Below are positions 1 through 11,110 of a stretch of 64,000 nucleotides of DNA, piece by piece. The DNA lies in NCBI GenBank assembly GCA_010015805.1, contig ML978125.1, positions 2,232,001-2,296,000 on the forward strand, given 5' to 3'. Every line of letters begins with the position of its first letter. Positions within the stretch are counted from its first letter, which is position 1. The stretch is from Rhizodiscina lignyota (Eukaryota; Ascomycota; Dothideomycetes; Aulographales; Rhizodiscinaceae). Below the pieces are notes generated by a model. The model was not told the DNA's origin. It saw only the letters and a list, made by a program, of their open reading frames with translations, and ran no database searches. The position numbers and the translations under genes were made by a program.

Positions 1-229
1 GCGATTCAGATGGCACGGCACTATCCTCGCAAAGCTAGCACTAGTAAAGCAGAACGTCATGAACTCCTACGCCGACCCCATACGGGAACAGGCATCAGAC
101 GCAGGAGCAGCGAGAGAAGGTGATTTCGTTACCTACTTTGGACTATGCGACAACCCCCCGCGAAACTGCGAAAACGAGATGCAACCATATATCGATAAAG
201 CCACCAGGCAATACAACAAGATGAATTGA
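1..229 (+). CDS. 3' end of an unidentified gene (partial at left edge)
   Basis: A reading frame is open from base 2 through the left edge and ends at TGA 227-229, giving 75 residues. The C-terminal part contains a short Cys-Pro stretch (CDNPPRNC) and ends KATRQYNKMN. An internal ATG lies at 59, but the frame continues upstream of it, so this is more likely the last exon of a gene that starts outside the window than a 56-residue gene. I do not recognise the family. Without the upstream part, neither frame nor function can be confirmed. Confidence 0.4.
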   Translation, partial: RFRWHGTILAKLALVKQNVMNSYADPIREQASDAGAAREGDFVTYFGLCDNPPRNCENEMQPYIDKATRQYNKMN

Positions 230-735
230 TCTCGACCGGTATGAATTGGTTATGAAGCTTGGCTAGGGATCGACTTCTATGTATAGGACATATTGTGTTT
301 CAAGTCTGTGCATGAATGGCGTATGGTGTCTATGGGAGCACTGGAGAAGCAATAGGCGGCAGCTTTGTGGCCTCCATGTAGAATAGAGATATGCATTCGA
401 GCGTGATCATCTTTTGGCGTCGTAATTCTATCTTCTCGTTCTCGTGGACCACAGGGATTGATAGTCCGCTAGCAATATCAAATTGAGAAGATCGTACATA
501 CCCAGTACACATCTCAACTCCAACTGTGAACCGCTTTGAATCAATTACTCTGCAATGGCCAATGCAGCCTTCGATCATGAAGCTCACTTTCCGTAAATGC
601 CAGATATCACGTGAACGCGCGTTATGTCTTAATTCGCGTCTTGACAATCTCTTCCATCACATCCAATTTGTGCCATCGCAGATCATAAGCTTCTTCACGA
701 CCAATTCGAAGCTGCACGTACGACATTACGCAGCA
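230..735. other. intergenic, probable promoter of the HAUS4-like gene
   Basis: No convincing gene. Short open frames exist on both strands but overlap each other and show no family signal. The stretch before 736 probably holds the 5' UTR and promoter of the next gene. Confidence 0.5.
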
Positions 736-1971
736 ATGCTACCTCCAATCAGTCCTCAAGTTCTGGAGCAGAATCCGCGCTTCAAGTCTTTGTACAATGA
801 TCTCAAAGCGTCGCGATTGACCGACGACGGCTCCTCCAAGCTCATCAAGAAACAGAGAGCTCAAGAAGAGTTAAAGAAAGTACGTGTTCTTGACTGTCTT
901 CCAACCTCAATGTTCTCTTTTTTGCAGCGTTCCGGTTGCTAGATTTTATCCTCCTTCCGAATGCGTCCCTCCCTGACTCCTTCATAGAAACTTCAATCTT
1001 CACGCACCGAATTCGCAAAGACTGTCATTCTACAAGATGGATTGGACAAATTGGGCTCAAGAAGCTCGGAATTGCCACCTGAGGTAACCCCAACAACCCA
1101 ATTGAGAGGACACCCGCTGATCCATACAGCTACGGCAAGTTATCCAAGTCGTGTGTGCCCAGCTGGACGGCTCCCTTTCTGCTGCAGACAGGGAGGTACT
1201 AGTCGAGGACTTTGAATATTTCGTTGTATGTCTGATGGCCCTCATCTTTCCCTACGCCCAGCCTCGAGCTCATTTTGGGACATTTAGGAGCACATTGAAC
1301 AAGTGTCAGAAGCGCTGTCGACGTATCTCACACAGAGTGCACAAGGGGTCGCTGCCTTGATTGCTGCAACAGGTAATCAATCCCCCAATCAAACGTCTAT
1401 TTCCAGCTGACTGAGCTGGTTGATAATAACAGACAACCCATCTCCGCAGAGACAACTAGCAATATCCCTTCTAGCATCGAAGGCCGTTGCTCTGCGTAAT
1501 ACTCTAACATTGCAGACGTCCAATATCGCCAACAAGACCATCCAGATCGCCGATCTAGCCGCTTCCATCTCCCTAATCAACCGGGATATCCTCCAGGTCA
1601 CAGTTCGCATCCTCGAGCAATCCATGCACGGAAGTGTATCGCGCGCCACTCGCGCCAAGGCAGAGCATTTAGCCACCGTTGCTCGTGGAATGGAACTCAA
1701 GCTTTCGATCATCACGCACGCTGCCGGCTCGGCCGATGGAGCATCTGGAGGCGGGAGTGACGGGGTTGGTCGAGCTCTGAAGGCGTATGGCGCCCATTTG
1801 AGGAGGTTGAAGGACGATCTCAATGCTGAGGAGAGAGCATTGGAGACGAAGTTGAAGGATTATGAGAATGCCGGAGGAGGGATGAAGGATATCGCAAAGC
1901 GATATGCAGAGCTAATGACGGAGACGGCGGAGGTAAAAGAGGAGATTGCGAGACTGCAAGAGGCGGATTAG
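736..1971 (+). CDS. augmin (HAUS4-like) complex subunit, five exons
   Basis: Model: join(736..879, 988..1083, 1130..1225, 1288..1372, 1433..1971), 319 aa. All four introns are GT-AG and the phases fit exactly. The N-terminus (MLPPISPQVLEQNPRFKSLY...) and the all-helical build, with a coiled coil in the last third (residues about 240-318), match what I remember of fungal HAUS augmin-like subunit 4 proteins. Augmin recruits gamma-tubulin to existing microtubules to branch the spindle. The start is the first ATG of the open frame, followed by the conserved-looking LPP motif. Family assignment rests on recognition, not on a catalytic motif. The gene could instead be another coiled-coil cytoskeletal protein. 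The 3' end faces the convergent phosphoesterase gene, with only about 50 bp between stop codons. Confidence 0.6.
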
Positions 1972-2023
1972 GCGCTGATGACATTTGTGCTTTACCCAGG
2001 TAATTGCAATCCGGTTCTACATC

Positions 2024-3436
2024 TCAAGTGTCGATTTCAGATCGAAGGAGAGGAATAGAGGCGACTTCCTCATAAGCTTCGTCCACAATGTTGCCGGCGG
2101 CGTCGAATGTTTTCTTCGCGCCCATCTTGCAGATTGCAATCTTCTCAATACGAACACCATCGGCCCACACGAAGTCTTTGTACAGCTCCAATAGGGCTGT
2201 AGCATCAACCCGGAGCGGCGCTCTCGCGTTTGGTCCGTGGCCAGAGCTTCTGTCCCGCGAACTTCGTTTTACGTAGATCGTATTCAACACTGTAGCATGG
2301 AGCTTCAACTGCCGGTCATCCTTAACCATGAGTCCTGCATCCGTGAAGAGCGTTCGGAGATGTTTACAGAGAGGAAGTAGGAGGCCCGAAGGGTCATCGG
2401 GCCCAGCGTATAGAATAGAAGTCTTCCTTGCGGGATGCATTGAGTGCAAAGATTTCAGTGCGACTGTTATGGTCGAAGCCCTCTCGTGGAGTGAAGATGC
2501 CGAGGTATTAAGGCCGCTTTTCGTCACTTCCTGGGCGGGCATTTCCTCCATTTTCGACTCCCCTTGGTCGCTAGCATGTCTTGGAGGTGAGACTGCTCGC
2601 TTGAGCGTGTGTATAGCGCCAGAGACCACACTCGACAGACTACTACTTCCTGCGGCAGATTCGCCACTAGCTTGAGTCTGTCCCTGGTCTTGTTCGAGCT
2701 CAGGGGAAATGATAGTAGAAAGGTCCACCTCGTTCAGCATTTGGAAAGCTGCATCTATTCTGTCCGGGTCTGTCAAGCTCATCACTCCGATTGTTAGATG
2801 TAGTGCGCCAACAGGACGAACAGCTGATGCAGGAATCTGCTGACCACGACTTGCGCCTTCATTATTCGCTTCATTTCCTTCTAAATGTTCTCCGAGTGCC
2901 CCAGGGTCCTCAGCAGAGACAGCATCGCTAGACCTGCTTGCTGCCAACTTGATATCGTCCCGAAAGCGAGCTAGAGACTGTTGGAGTTGTGGTCGCGATG
3001 AAGCCGTCACTAACGGAACGCAGAGGAAATGTGTCAGAGGAGGCTTTTTGGGCCTTTGCGACGTTGACGATGTAGACTGTCCCTCTACTGATTGGTCTTG
3101 TGCAACCCCTCCTTTGAAGGCTTTTGAGATGTTTCTCCCGCCTCTTTTCCGAGCCATTGTGGACGAACTTAATGCGCGATGTTTCTGGAGGCTAAGTTGA
3201 GGAATCAACAGGTCCAGATGAATTCTTGAGCGGAGAACTGTTGACTGGCGATGATATAGCTGGTTTCCCCTAGGCCTTTGAAGGCAAGTTTCGAGTAGCG
3301 GAACGGGCGGACGGGTTACATTTAGAATAAGTTTGCGGAGTGCGGTGGTGGTTTGGAAGCTCCGATGGTGAAGCATCAACAAGCAGTCGTGATTCCCCGG
3401 GCTACTGGCTGACGCCCAAACACTCTCTACAGGCAA
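2024..3436 (-). CDS. 2H phosphoesterase, AKAP7/ASCC1-like
   Basis: A single exon of 470 aa. It carries the two H-x-T/V motifs of the 2H phosphoesterase superfamily, at about residue 213 (HLTIGV) and residue 380 (HATVLNT). The order and spacing fit the AKAP7-NLS/ASCC1 domain. ASCC1 is part of an RNA/DNA repair and ribosome-quality complex; related enzymes act on cyclic or terminal phosphodiesters. A Ser-rich insert of about 100 residues separates the motifs. Two starts are possible: Met1 (3436), giving a 93-residue basic, Arg/Ser/Leu-rich, acid-poor leader that could target mitochondria, or Met94 (3157), where a basic MARKRGG sequence begins and where the shorter homologues I recall would start. 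The shorter start may be the main one. Confidence 0.75.
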   Translation of the reverse strand: MPVESVWASASSPGNHDCLLMLHHRSFQTTTALRKLILNVTRPPVPLLETCLQRPRGNQLYHRQSTVLRSRIHLDLLIPQLSLQKHRALSSSTMARKRGGRNISKAFKGGVAQDQSVEGQSTSSTSQRPKKPPLTHFLCVPLVTASSRPQLQQSLARFRDDIKLAASRSSDAVSAEDPGALGEHLEGNEANNEGASRGQQIPASAVRPVGALHLTIGVMSLTDPDRIDAAFQMLNEVDLSTIISPELEQDQGQTQASGESAAGSSSLSSVVSGAIHTLKRAVSPPRHASDQGESKMEEMPAQEVTKSGLNTSASSLHERASTITVALKSLHSMHPARKTSILYAGPDDPSGLLLPLCKHLRTLFTDAGLMVKDDRQLKLHATVLNTIYVKRSSRDRSSGHGPNARAPLRVDATALLELYKDFVWADGVRIEKIAICKMGAKKTFDAAGNIVDEAYEEVASIPLLRSEIDT

Positions 3437-4620
3437 ATGAGAGTTATAAAGCTACTTGAATGGAAGGTTGTACGTTTTGGGCACTGAATACATAGAGGCT
3501 GATGAAGAAATCCTCACGCATTCTAAATTCAAATTCACGTGACCATATCAAATTTAAACAATTCATGTCACTTATCGTATTAAAGCTCAATTGAATTGAG
3601 GCAGGTGTCCACTCTCTAGAAGCTGAAAACTTCTGTTATCAGAGCAATGCGGGAATAAAATTATGTACGGCCTCTCTCGGACCAGTTCTCATGAGAGAGT
3701 AGCGCACCGCCACATGTCGGTGCCCACCGGTAAATAACCTGGTTGCGATTCGTACAACCTTGCCCAGCTGAAGCCAGGATCCTTGGGCATCTGCGTAGAT
3801 CTTGGTGGCATCCTTGTTTGCCAGCCACTGGCAAGGATGTGATGGCACTTCGTTATTGGATGCATCGATTATGGAGGAACGTTCATGACGCGGTTTGCTG
3901 CAAGTGGGGAAAACCGGTGGTGCGGCATGGAGAACAGCTTAGAGATGGGAGCAGGATCGTAGACGTCATTACAATGGCATTGTAATGTAGAAATGAGTGA
4001 GAGGAGGAAAGGGAGACACTCATGTGCTGCGACACGCTGGGTTAGAGCAGGGCAAGGGTTCGGCTACGGATCGGCGGCGAGACAACCACAACCACAACCA
4101 CATTCGAAGAGTGAACATCACAATCATGGCAAAGCATCGATGAACCATTGAACATAATACTTCTGTGAGGATAATATTGCATTCTACCTCTGTACATTCG
4201 CCTGTACCGCTACGTGCTACGTGCTCCGTGCGCCTTTTCGCATACCGTCAACTCCGATCATCAGCTATCAGCCATTACGGCCTGTGAAGGCCCAAAGCAA
4301 AGGGTGTGGTGAAAAATTCATAAACTTGGGTATCATGAGCGCATGCTATTAGGTGTACACATCAACCGCCGTTCCGTTTGGGTATCGTCGTAAAGGAGTG
4401 TCAGGGAGGCAGCGGCTGACAGGTGTGGGAGGGAGTGACCAGTTCGGTTCTTTTGGAGTATCGCCGTGTGCCATGAACAAAGAGCGTGGAGAAGATAAAG
4501 GGTTATGAGGACCAGCAATCAACCTCATCGATCGAAGCGAAGTTGTGAAGCAGTGCGATACAGGATATGGATCCAGCAAAAGCAAAGGACCGGCTGAGCC
4601 ACTTGGATAGTATGATCCGA
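3437..4620. other. intergenic, no gene seen
   Basis: About 1.2 kb between the phosphoesterase start and the CFEM gene stop. It has AT-rich segments (3530-3600) and a short run of ACAACC repeats near 4082-4101. The small open frames on both strands lack codon bias or family resemblance. The right part should contain the 3' UTR of the CFEM gene. Confidence 0.5.
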
Positions 4621-5552
4621 TCACAGGAGGAGGACAGCAGCCGCAAGAGCACCCATACCGACGAGAGGAGCAGCAGTAGCAATGGGTGCGAGGCCAGCCG
4701 AGCTCGAGCTTGCGGCGGCAGACGATCCCGATGAGCTTCCTGACGCTGAACTTGTCGACTCCGAACTTGCTGATGCTGAACTTGCCGACGCTGAGCTTGC
4801 CGATGCCGACGCCGACGCCGAACTTGCTGACGCTGACGCTGACGCTGAGGCCGAACTTGCTGATGCACTGACACTGGCTGCTATGCTCTGCGCTGATTTG
4901 GAGAGGCTCGCGGCTGAGGCTGAGAGGCTTGCTGCTGATCCTGAGAGGCTCGCAGCGCTTGCTGTAGCACCACCAATAATGCTGAAGAGAGTGGAAGAAC
5001 CTTTAGAGACGAGTGACGATGATGGGCCCAAAGAGACGGTTGTGGTGAAGGCAGAAGTGGTGATCGGCGTCGAAGAGGGAGAACCACTGCTGCCAGGGCT
5101 CGCGCTGCCAGAGCCTGTCACCGCAGCCTGTCCCCCAGTAATTGCGACCACAGCCGCTGGGGTGCCAGTCGTGATTGCCGCTAAGCATGAATCAGTCAAA
5201 GACCTCTCAAACACTCTGATGAGAAAGTATCTTACAAGTGCAGTAGCCGACGCCGTAGGCGATGATATGGGAGGCCTGAGAGGCACCGCAGGCCTCGTTG
5301 CCACAATCTCGAATTCCGTAGCCGAATTTAGGCTCGTTGCAGTAGCAGGTCGCGTTGCCATTGCTACAGCCAAACTCCTTGGCGGCGGTGGCAAGCATGC
5401 GAGTGATACATCCAATCTGCGATTTGAATTAGTAAATAAACAGTGCTCTTGTGGAGCGGAGCAATTGGACTTACACCGCAGGAGTTGATGTCGCTTGGGA
5501 ACTGAGCAACAGCGAAAGCCGTGAGGACAGAGAGGATAGCGAAGGACTTCAT
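4621..5552 (-). CDS. CFEM-domain GPI-anchored surface protein
   Basis: Model: complement(join(4621..5180, 5236..5416, 5475..5552)), 272 aa. Residues 1-17 are a signal peptide (MKSFAILSVLTAFAVAQ). A CFEM domain with eight cysteines follows (residues about 24-84), in the usual C-x3-C ... C-x-C ... C ... C ... C layout. The last two thirds are a Ser/Ala-rich stalk dominated by SAS/SASA repeats. The protein ends in a small-residue site and a hydrophobic tail (LVGMGALAAAVLLL), as expected for a GPI signal. CFEM proteins act at the fungal surface in haem/iron capture, adhesion or host interaction; which one applies here cannot be told. Introns are 58 and 55 bp and in phase. The low-complexity stalk makes the plus strand open too (4682-5488), which is a shadow. 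Confidence 0.9.
4737..4920. repeat. short-unit repeat coding the Ser/Ala stalk
   Basis: Degenerate units of 6-15 bases (GACGCTGA-, GAACTTGC-like) are repeated head to tail. On the minus strand they encode the SAS/SASA run of the CFEM protein. Such runs vary easily in length between strains. Confidence 0.7.
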
Positions 5553-6581
5553 CTTGGAGGATTGAGGATCACGCTGGCGTTTAAGCTAAAGTTTGGAAGA
5601 TTCTAAAGCTTAGGATGCAGAGAAGAGGTCGCGGCTTAGGATAGCTGGTTGTCGACGAGGTGTGTTTGTTGATGAATGAAGAAGGAAGGGCAGGAGATGT
5701 GTGGGCTGGAAGCTTTTAAAGAGGGGCGAGCTGTTTGTGCTTCAAAGCTTGTTGTGACAGCATGGCAGCTCAGTCACACCTACCTCATTGCCAATGGCAA
5801 TTTCCAGCTATGGCAGGCACGCGGCTGCGTCATTCGTGGGAAGGACAGCGCTGAGACACGTGCAGGTGGAAAGCTTCATATGTCAGGTAGCGCGCTACTC
5901 AAGCTCTCCTCTCACAGCTCCCGAGCAGCGCCCACCAAGCTTTTCCCAGCTTTTCCCAGCTAGCCCGAGGAACTCAACCACGCCGCGGCGAGAATCGCGT
6001 CCTTCCAAGTTCTGCGCGAAGTTCTAGCCACTGCAGTAGCAAAGCTACCCCTGGTCGTTCCATGACGATGCGACAGGCTCTAGCCGGTTGTGGTTAAGCG
6101 CGATCTGCGGCGCGGCACGGTAAGTGGCTGGTTGGGCCAATAAAGCACTAAGGACACGGTTGGACGGCCGGAGAGGGCCAGGCACGGGCCAGGCACCTTT
6201 TTTCACGACGGCAGACGGGAACTCCTATCAGTCTGCCAGCACCGCTACACCACTCATTTCACTTGTCGAAGAGCAATTCATCCAAGACGAATGGGGAGAC
6301 AGACGTCATTCAACCGTCAACTCGTTTCGCCCGTCTACGTAGTAATGCTATCCAGTCTATTTGCCAACGCCAATGGACAGCAAAGAGACGGTCAAACAAC
6401 CTAGCAAACGCAAAGACCTCGCCAGGCGGGGTACCCGATACATCTGGCGAGTGGAGCTTGCAGCACAGACATGACGTGTGGCGCAGCGAGGCTTGCTTTG
6501 GGCCTCTCCACGGCTGAGCATGGAAGCACGGCAGCCCCAGACTGGCAGAAATTTCCTTCAATGCACCCATGCAGCTCCATT
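5553..6581. other. intergenic between CFEM promoter and trpE 3' end
   Basis: No gene recognised. The left part is the upstream region of the CFEM gene, with a TTTAAA-type AT box near 5715. A direct repeat of AGCTTTTCCC occurs near 5938-5960. Several overlapping short frames near 6120-6580 are open on both strands but show no family signal. Confidence 0.45.
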
Positions 6582-8598
6582 TCATGCTGCGAGGTCGACA
6601 TGTGCGTTGGTGCGTCGCGGTGGCTCTCCATTCACCAATCCAGCATCGTCGCGACCTTGCTCACCGATCGACGTCATCGGTGCTACTGCAGGCTCCGCAC
6701 CGGCTTTTGTCTCTTTCTGCTGCGCTTGTGCCTCCAAGTGTTTCTTCTCGGCACGCGCAATAGTCTGCATTGACGCTCCGAGCTTGTTAATCGTCTCCAC
6801 GTATTCCTCATAGGGGTCGGAGTCAAAGACGATTCCGCCGCCGGCCTGGAGGTATGCGATGCCGCCCTTAACCAGCATCGTTCGCAGTGCGATGCAAGTG
6901 TCCATGGCACCCTCTGATACTTGGCCATTCTCTGCCACGCTGTCGTACCCCTAAAACAGGATTATTAGGATGTTACAAATATCAATATATGCAAGGTTTC
7001 TTACAAAGTACCCCACCGCTCCGGCATAGACTCCACGCTTTTCCCCTTCGAGTTCCGCGATCAGCTCCATCGCGCGCACCTTGGGCGCGCCAGAAGTCTA
7101 GTGTTTAGTGAAATTAGTACGGTTTCGGACCGGTCCTTGCACCACTAGGGCTAACCTACTGTACCAGCGGGAAAGATCGATCGGAAGGCATCAAAACGGG
7201 TTTTGCCCTGCCGCAGTACGCCCGAGACTTCAGACGTGAGGTGCTGCACATGCGAGAAACGTTGGACTATCATGAGTCTGTCAACCTTTGTGGACAGCGG
7301 ATCTGCCACCCTGTTTACATCATTCCGGGCCTAAAACTCATGAGTCATCATCCTAACAAAATATACGACGTTCTTACCAAGTCAACCAGCATGACATGTT
7401 CTGCTCTGTCTTTCAACGAGTTCCGAAGTTGTTCCGCTAGCTCGTCGTCCTCTTCAAGAGACAATCCTCTTTTGACCGTTCCAGCGATGGGGTGAGTGAC
7501 GATTCTGCCTTGCTCTGACTTTACCAGAACTTCTGGAGAGGCCCCAACCAGCTGGAAATCTTGGCAGTCCACGAAGAATAGGTATGGTGACGGATTGACC
7601 GTTCGTAGCTCACGATAAATGTTGAACGGATGCAACGATGTCGGACGAGCATATCGCTGGGAGGGTACGCATTGAATGATATCTCCCTTCATGATATGTT
7701 TGCGGAGAACTTTGACGTGGTTTTCATAGCCGGACTGGCCAATATTCGATACTGCCTCCTGGTTCGGTACGATAGGCCCTTGTGGCGGGAGAGGTGTCTC
7801 CTCACTTCTCAGTATGCTGACCATCTCTCGCAGAACTTTGCTGCCTTCTTCATACGCTCGTTCCAGATTGCCATCCTCCGGTACCCGTAAGAAAGTAATA
7901 ACTTGGACGAGCTGGAAGAAATGGTCGACTGCGACGACGGTATCGAACAGCATGAAGAAGCTCTCCGGTATCTTCAATGGATCACTCATATCCCGCTTTG
8001 TCTTCGGTTCGAAATATTTGACGCAATCGTAACCCACATATCCAATACCTCCTCCAATAAGTGGGGGTAGCCTCAGTCCAGGTATTTGCGCGACGCGAAA
8101 CTTCGACAATTCTTGCTGGAGAATTGGCAGTGGGTCTGTTTCTTCGCCAAAGCCGGGGCCCGTCTGTATAACCTTTCGAGGACCTGCAAGCGATAGCTTA
8201 GCCTGGAGATCATCCATCCCAACTTTAGATGACTCACCTGTGCCAACGAAGCTGTACCTTCCAATTGTACCTGTTGTTCCGGCACTCTCGAAGAGAAATG
8301 ACAGTTTAGATTGTGACCTAGTCCATCTCTTAGTATATGTGTCCAACTGCATGTTCCGTGAGTCACTGACTTCGCTGTGAGTTTCAGATATATCGAGGTA
8401 GGTGTGAGAATGTCTGCGGAGATGGGTGCGACCAGAGGAATGAGGTTTGGAGGATTCGGCGAGTTTGAAGAGGAAGAAACCGCCTTTTGGACAGCGTCTA
8501 AGGAGGGTAGAATATCGAGCTATAACCCAAGATTATTAGCAAACTTGTTTGCGGGACTGGACGGAGAGGTAGCGAATCTAGCGTACCCTGGACGCCAT
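6582..8598 (-). CDS. trpE: anthranilate synthase component I
   Basis: Model: complement(join(6582..6950, 7005..7097, 7160..7330, 7378..8317, 8371..8519, 8587..8598)), 577 aa. It catalyses the first committed step of tryptophan synthesis (chorismate plus ammonia to anthranilate) and corresponds to yeast Trp2. Visible hallmarks are the N-terminal feedback region (LSFLFES, counterpart of the LLES motif; PSPYLFF), [50 protein letters not shown] and [11 protein letters not shown] 60-residue tail after TINKLGA is lineage-specific. The first exon is only 12 nt (MASR), chosen because the next exon is closed upstream by a stop and preceded by a branch point and TATAG. The 8318-8370 intron starts GTCAGT. 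The start exon is the least certain part; the enzyme identity is secure. Confidence 0.95.
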
Positions 8599-9038
8599 CC
8601 TGTCCGACTCAATTGGGCCAATCGTTCCAAAGTTCGAGCAAATGGATTATTGTTATAAGATAGGTGTCATGGGAAGAGTTCAAATAGAGTTGTCGGAGCA
8701 GCGCCGGGATGACAGTCGCATGTCGCATCACCTTCGAAATTTCAAAGTCCAATCCCAGCATTCGCAGGTCTTGGCCGCACCACCCATGTCGATCTTGGCG
8801 CGGGGCAGATGAATAGCCCCGAACTTCCGAATTAGTGCACACCTCCACCAGCCTCCCATCCAACCACTCGCCTTGCGCACTGTCCATCCACCGCTTGCAG
8901 CACAATAGCGGGAATTAGCTATTCATCATGTGCTCTCCCTCCCACATCTCCTAGACCACCATCCTCCCCGTCGCAAAAACACATCGCATCGACCAAAATC
9001 TCTACTCACCGCTATCTCGCGTTTGCCTCCGCACTGCG
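8599..9038. other. divergent promoter region, trpE / acidic protein
   Basis: The 440 bp between the trpE start (minus) and the acidic coiled-coil gene start (plus) should hold both promoters. The part near 8930-9030 is C-rich and pyrimidine-rich, as is common just upstream of fungal starts. I found no perfect TGACTCA (Cpc1/Gcn4) site. Confidence 0.5.
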
Positions 9039-10493
9039 ATGCTCTCAATCATGACACCCTCCGCATCGGCCGAGCCGCGAACGCCCTCGCCTTCTCGTCC
9101 ATCCACTCGCGGACTCGTCGATTCGCCGTTCAGTGACTATTACACCGACTCGTCGGCCTTCTCACCCGACCCACCACCGCAGTTTGCGCAGTTTGCGTCG
9201 CCTGCGCAAAGGAAGCTTCTTACTCGCCTCAATCGCATCGGCACGCAGATTCTAAAGCGCACGCAAAGCGAAGATGCGAACAGCGTGTTGAGTCGCGAAT
9301 TGGACATATTGGAGAGCGCGGTAGGCGCGCCGATTCCGAGGACACGGGAGGGAGACGACGTGGTCGATTCAGCGCTGTTCATGGATGAGGACGACGGTGA
9401 TATCGAGAGCTCGGACGACGAGGAAGAGGAAGGTCAAGAGCAAGGACAGGGAGGACAGGAAGAGATGACCGAGTCGCGAAATGGACTTGGTGCGCGCATG
9501 AGCAGTAGCCCCGAGTCTGAGCTTTTGGATTCGCCTGTCGAAGAGCAGCAACACCAAGAAGAGCTTGAACATGACATGTCCGGCAAAGTCGTCATGGATG
9601 CGGAAGATGCGCATGCATTGGTCGCGAGGGTCACCAAAGTTGCGAGTGAGCTTCGAGAGAGATTTGAGGAGACGAAGCACATGAACGACCTTATGGTCAC
9701 GAAGATGGAGACTGCCTCGAATGAAGTTCTTCACTTGAGATCGGAGAATGAAGCGTTAAGGGCCGATCTGTCATTCGATCACTCGGAGCTATTGTTTCTC
9801 AAGCTTCAGCTCAAGGCGGTCGAATTGGCGATCGACGCACATGCAGACGGCGACAAGCAGTTCACGAACAACCTCAGCAAGAGCTTGACCGACGGCATCG
9901 AGAAATGGAAGAGCGATTGGCAGGACGTCGATCTCAAGTTCAAAGCACGACGCGCCAAGTACGGCATGACTGAGCCTCCGGAAGAGCAGACGAGCCCATC
10001 ACCCAAGACTTTCGACGAGGATGGACATATCAAGATGCCTGAGGTCATGAAGGCTAAGATGCCGAAGAAGATCTTGTCCATCACACGCCCACACAACACG
10101 AGGTCTTTCACGGCTCCACCACCGATGCAAAATCAGCCACCAACCCCGCCTCTGACTGCTAGGGATGGCGAGAGTAATGGTGATGAGGATGAACAGGCGG
10201 CGATACTGGAGTCGCAGAAGGCGCTAGATTCTGACGCGATCACGACTTCAGACGAAGAAGAGGAAGACGATATGGACGACTTATCTGACGGTGACGAAGA
10301 AGAAGAAGAAGAGAATGATGAAGATGAAGATGGTGATGACGATGACGATGATGATGAGGCCTCCGTTGATGAAGAGGAGGATGTTGACGAACTTGAAGCT
10401 GCAGCGCCCGAGAAGACTCCTTTCCAGGAGCTTTGGGACAGCTTGACTGAATTTGTCGGTATGGCAAGAGGTGACGACGACGACGACGACTGA
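9039..10493 (+). CDS. acidic coiled-coil protein of unknown function
   Basis: An intronless 484-residue protein. Residues 1-60 are Ser/Pro-rich. A helical segment at about 62-95 is followed by an acidic patch (DEDDGDIESSDDEEEEGQ). A coiled coil covers roughly 190-290 (ERFEETKHMNDLMVTKMET...). A Pro-rich linker comes next, and the last 80 residues are almost entirely Asp/Glu, ending GDDDDDD. Such tails are seen in nuclear chaperone-like or chromatin proteins, but I do not recognise the family and assign no role. The start is the first ATG after a pyrimidine-rich leader. The antisense strand over the acidic tail is also open (poly-Ser) and is a shadow. Confidence 0.75.
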   Translation: MLSIMTPSASAEPRTPSPSRPSTRGLVDSPFSDYYTDSSAFSPDPPPQFAQFASPAQRKLLTRLNRIGTQILKRTQSEDANSVLSRELDILESAVGAPIPRTREGDDVVDSALFMDEDDGDIESSDDEEEEGQEQGQGGQEEMTESRNGLGARMSSSPESELLDSPVEEQQHQEELEHDMSGKVVMDAEDAHALVARVTKVASELRERFEETKHMNDLMVTKMETASNEVLHLRSENEALRADLSFDHSELLFLKLQLKAVELAIDAHADGDKQFTNNLSKSLTDGIEKWKSDWQDVDLKFKARRAKYGMTEPPEEQTSPSPKTFDEDGHIKMPEVMKAKMPKKILSITRPHNTRSFTAPPPMQNQPPTPPLTARDGESNGDEDEQAAILESQKALDSDAITTSDEEEEDDMDDLSDGDEEEEEENDEDEDGDDDDDDDEASVDEEEDVDELEAAAPEKTPFQELWDSLTEFVGMARGDDDDDD

Positions 10494-11110
10494 ACTCTGC
10501 ACCATCCCTTTGACGATACATGTGCGTGGGGCATCTACTCACGCTTCGATCTTTGAGGGTTTTGCACTTTGCGGGGGCTAGTTGTTGCACTTTTGGATGG
10601 GCTCACAGTGACCACAAAGTAGCATTTGCTTCACAGCATCTTGGTTACTGTCACGAATCTCTTTCCTTTCTTTGGATGATGTGAATGGACTGCGAATGGA
10701 ACTGGCATTCTGCATGACTGATACCCCGCGCATTGAGGATGGTACATATGCGGCGTTTGGGGGATACTTGTGTCCGAGCGTGCTGGAGTATCTTAAAGTC
10801 TATTCTGTAGTTCGCTATGCATGCAGGCAGAACAATACAGGACAAATTCAATACCAAACTCGATTTCTGTGCCCCGGTTTAATCAGTCGTGTGACTGAGC
10901 CCATATTGATGCGAATCATTCTTCGATCGGAACCCCACCATGCCCCTCTTGCCTTATCAGAACAGCTTTCAAGAGCTATCCTCTCCGCCGGCCACTTAAA
11001 CTGAATGTCCTTCACTAACTTTGAGCTGGCTCATGACTCGCAACTCAAGGGGTTAAATTCATCTAGTTTCCTGTCCTCCAGCTAGAGTCCTAATATCCGA
11101 AGCTGCTGTC
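10494..11110. other. intergenic, upstream of ureG
   Basis: Holds the 3' UTR of the acidic protein and the promoter of ureG. A 110-codon plus-strand frame (10672-11004) has no recognisable features and is not called. Confidence 0.5.

Noticed and set aside
4682-5488. 268-codon plus-strand open frame opposite the CFEM gene
   Set aside because: It is the low-complexity antisense of the Ser/Ala repeat. The minus strand has signal peptide, CFEM cysteines, phase-matched introns and a GPI tail.
10133-10534. poly-Ser minus-strand frame over the acidic tail
   Set aside because: Direct antisense of Asp/Glu codons; composition alone keeps it open.
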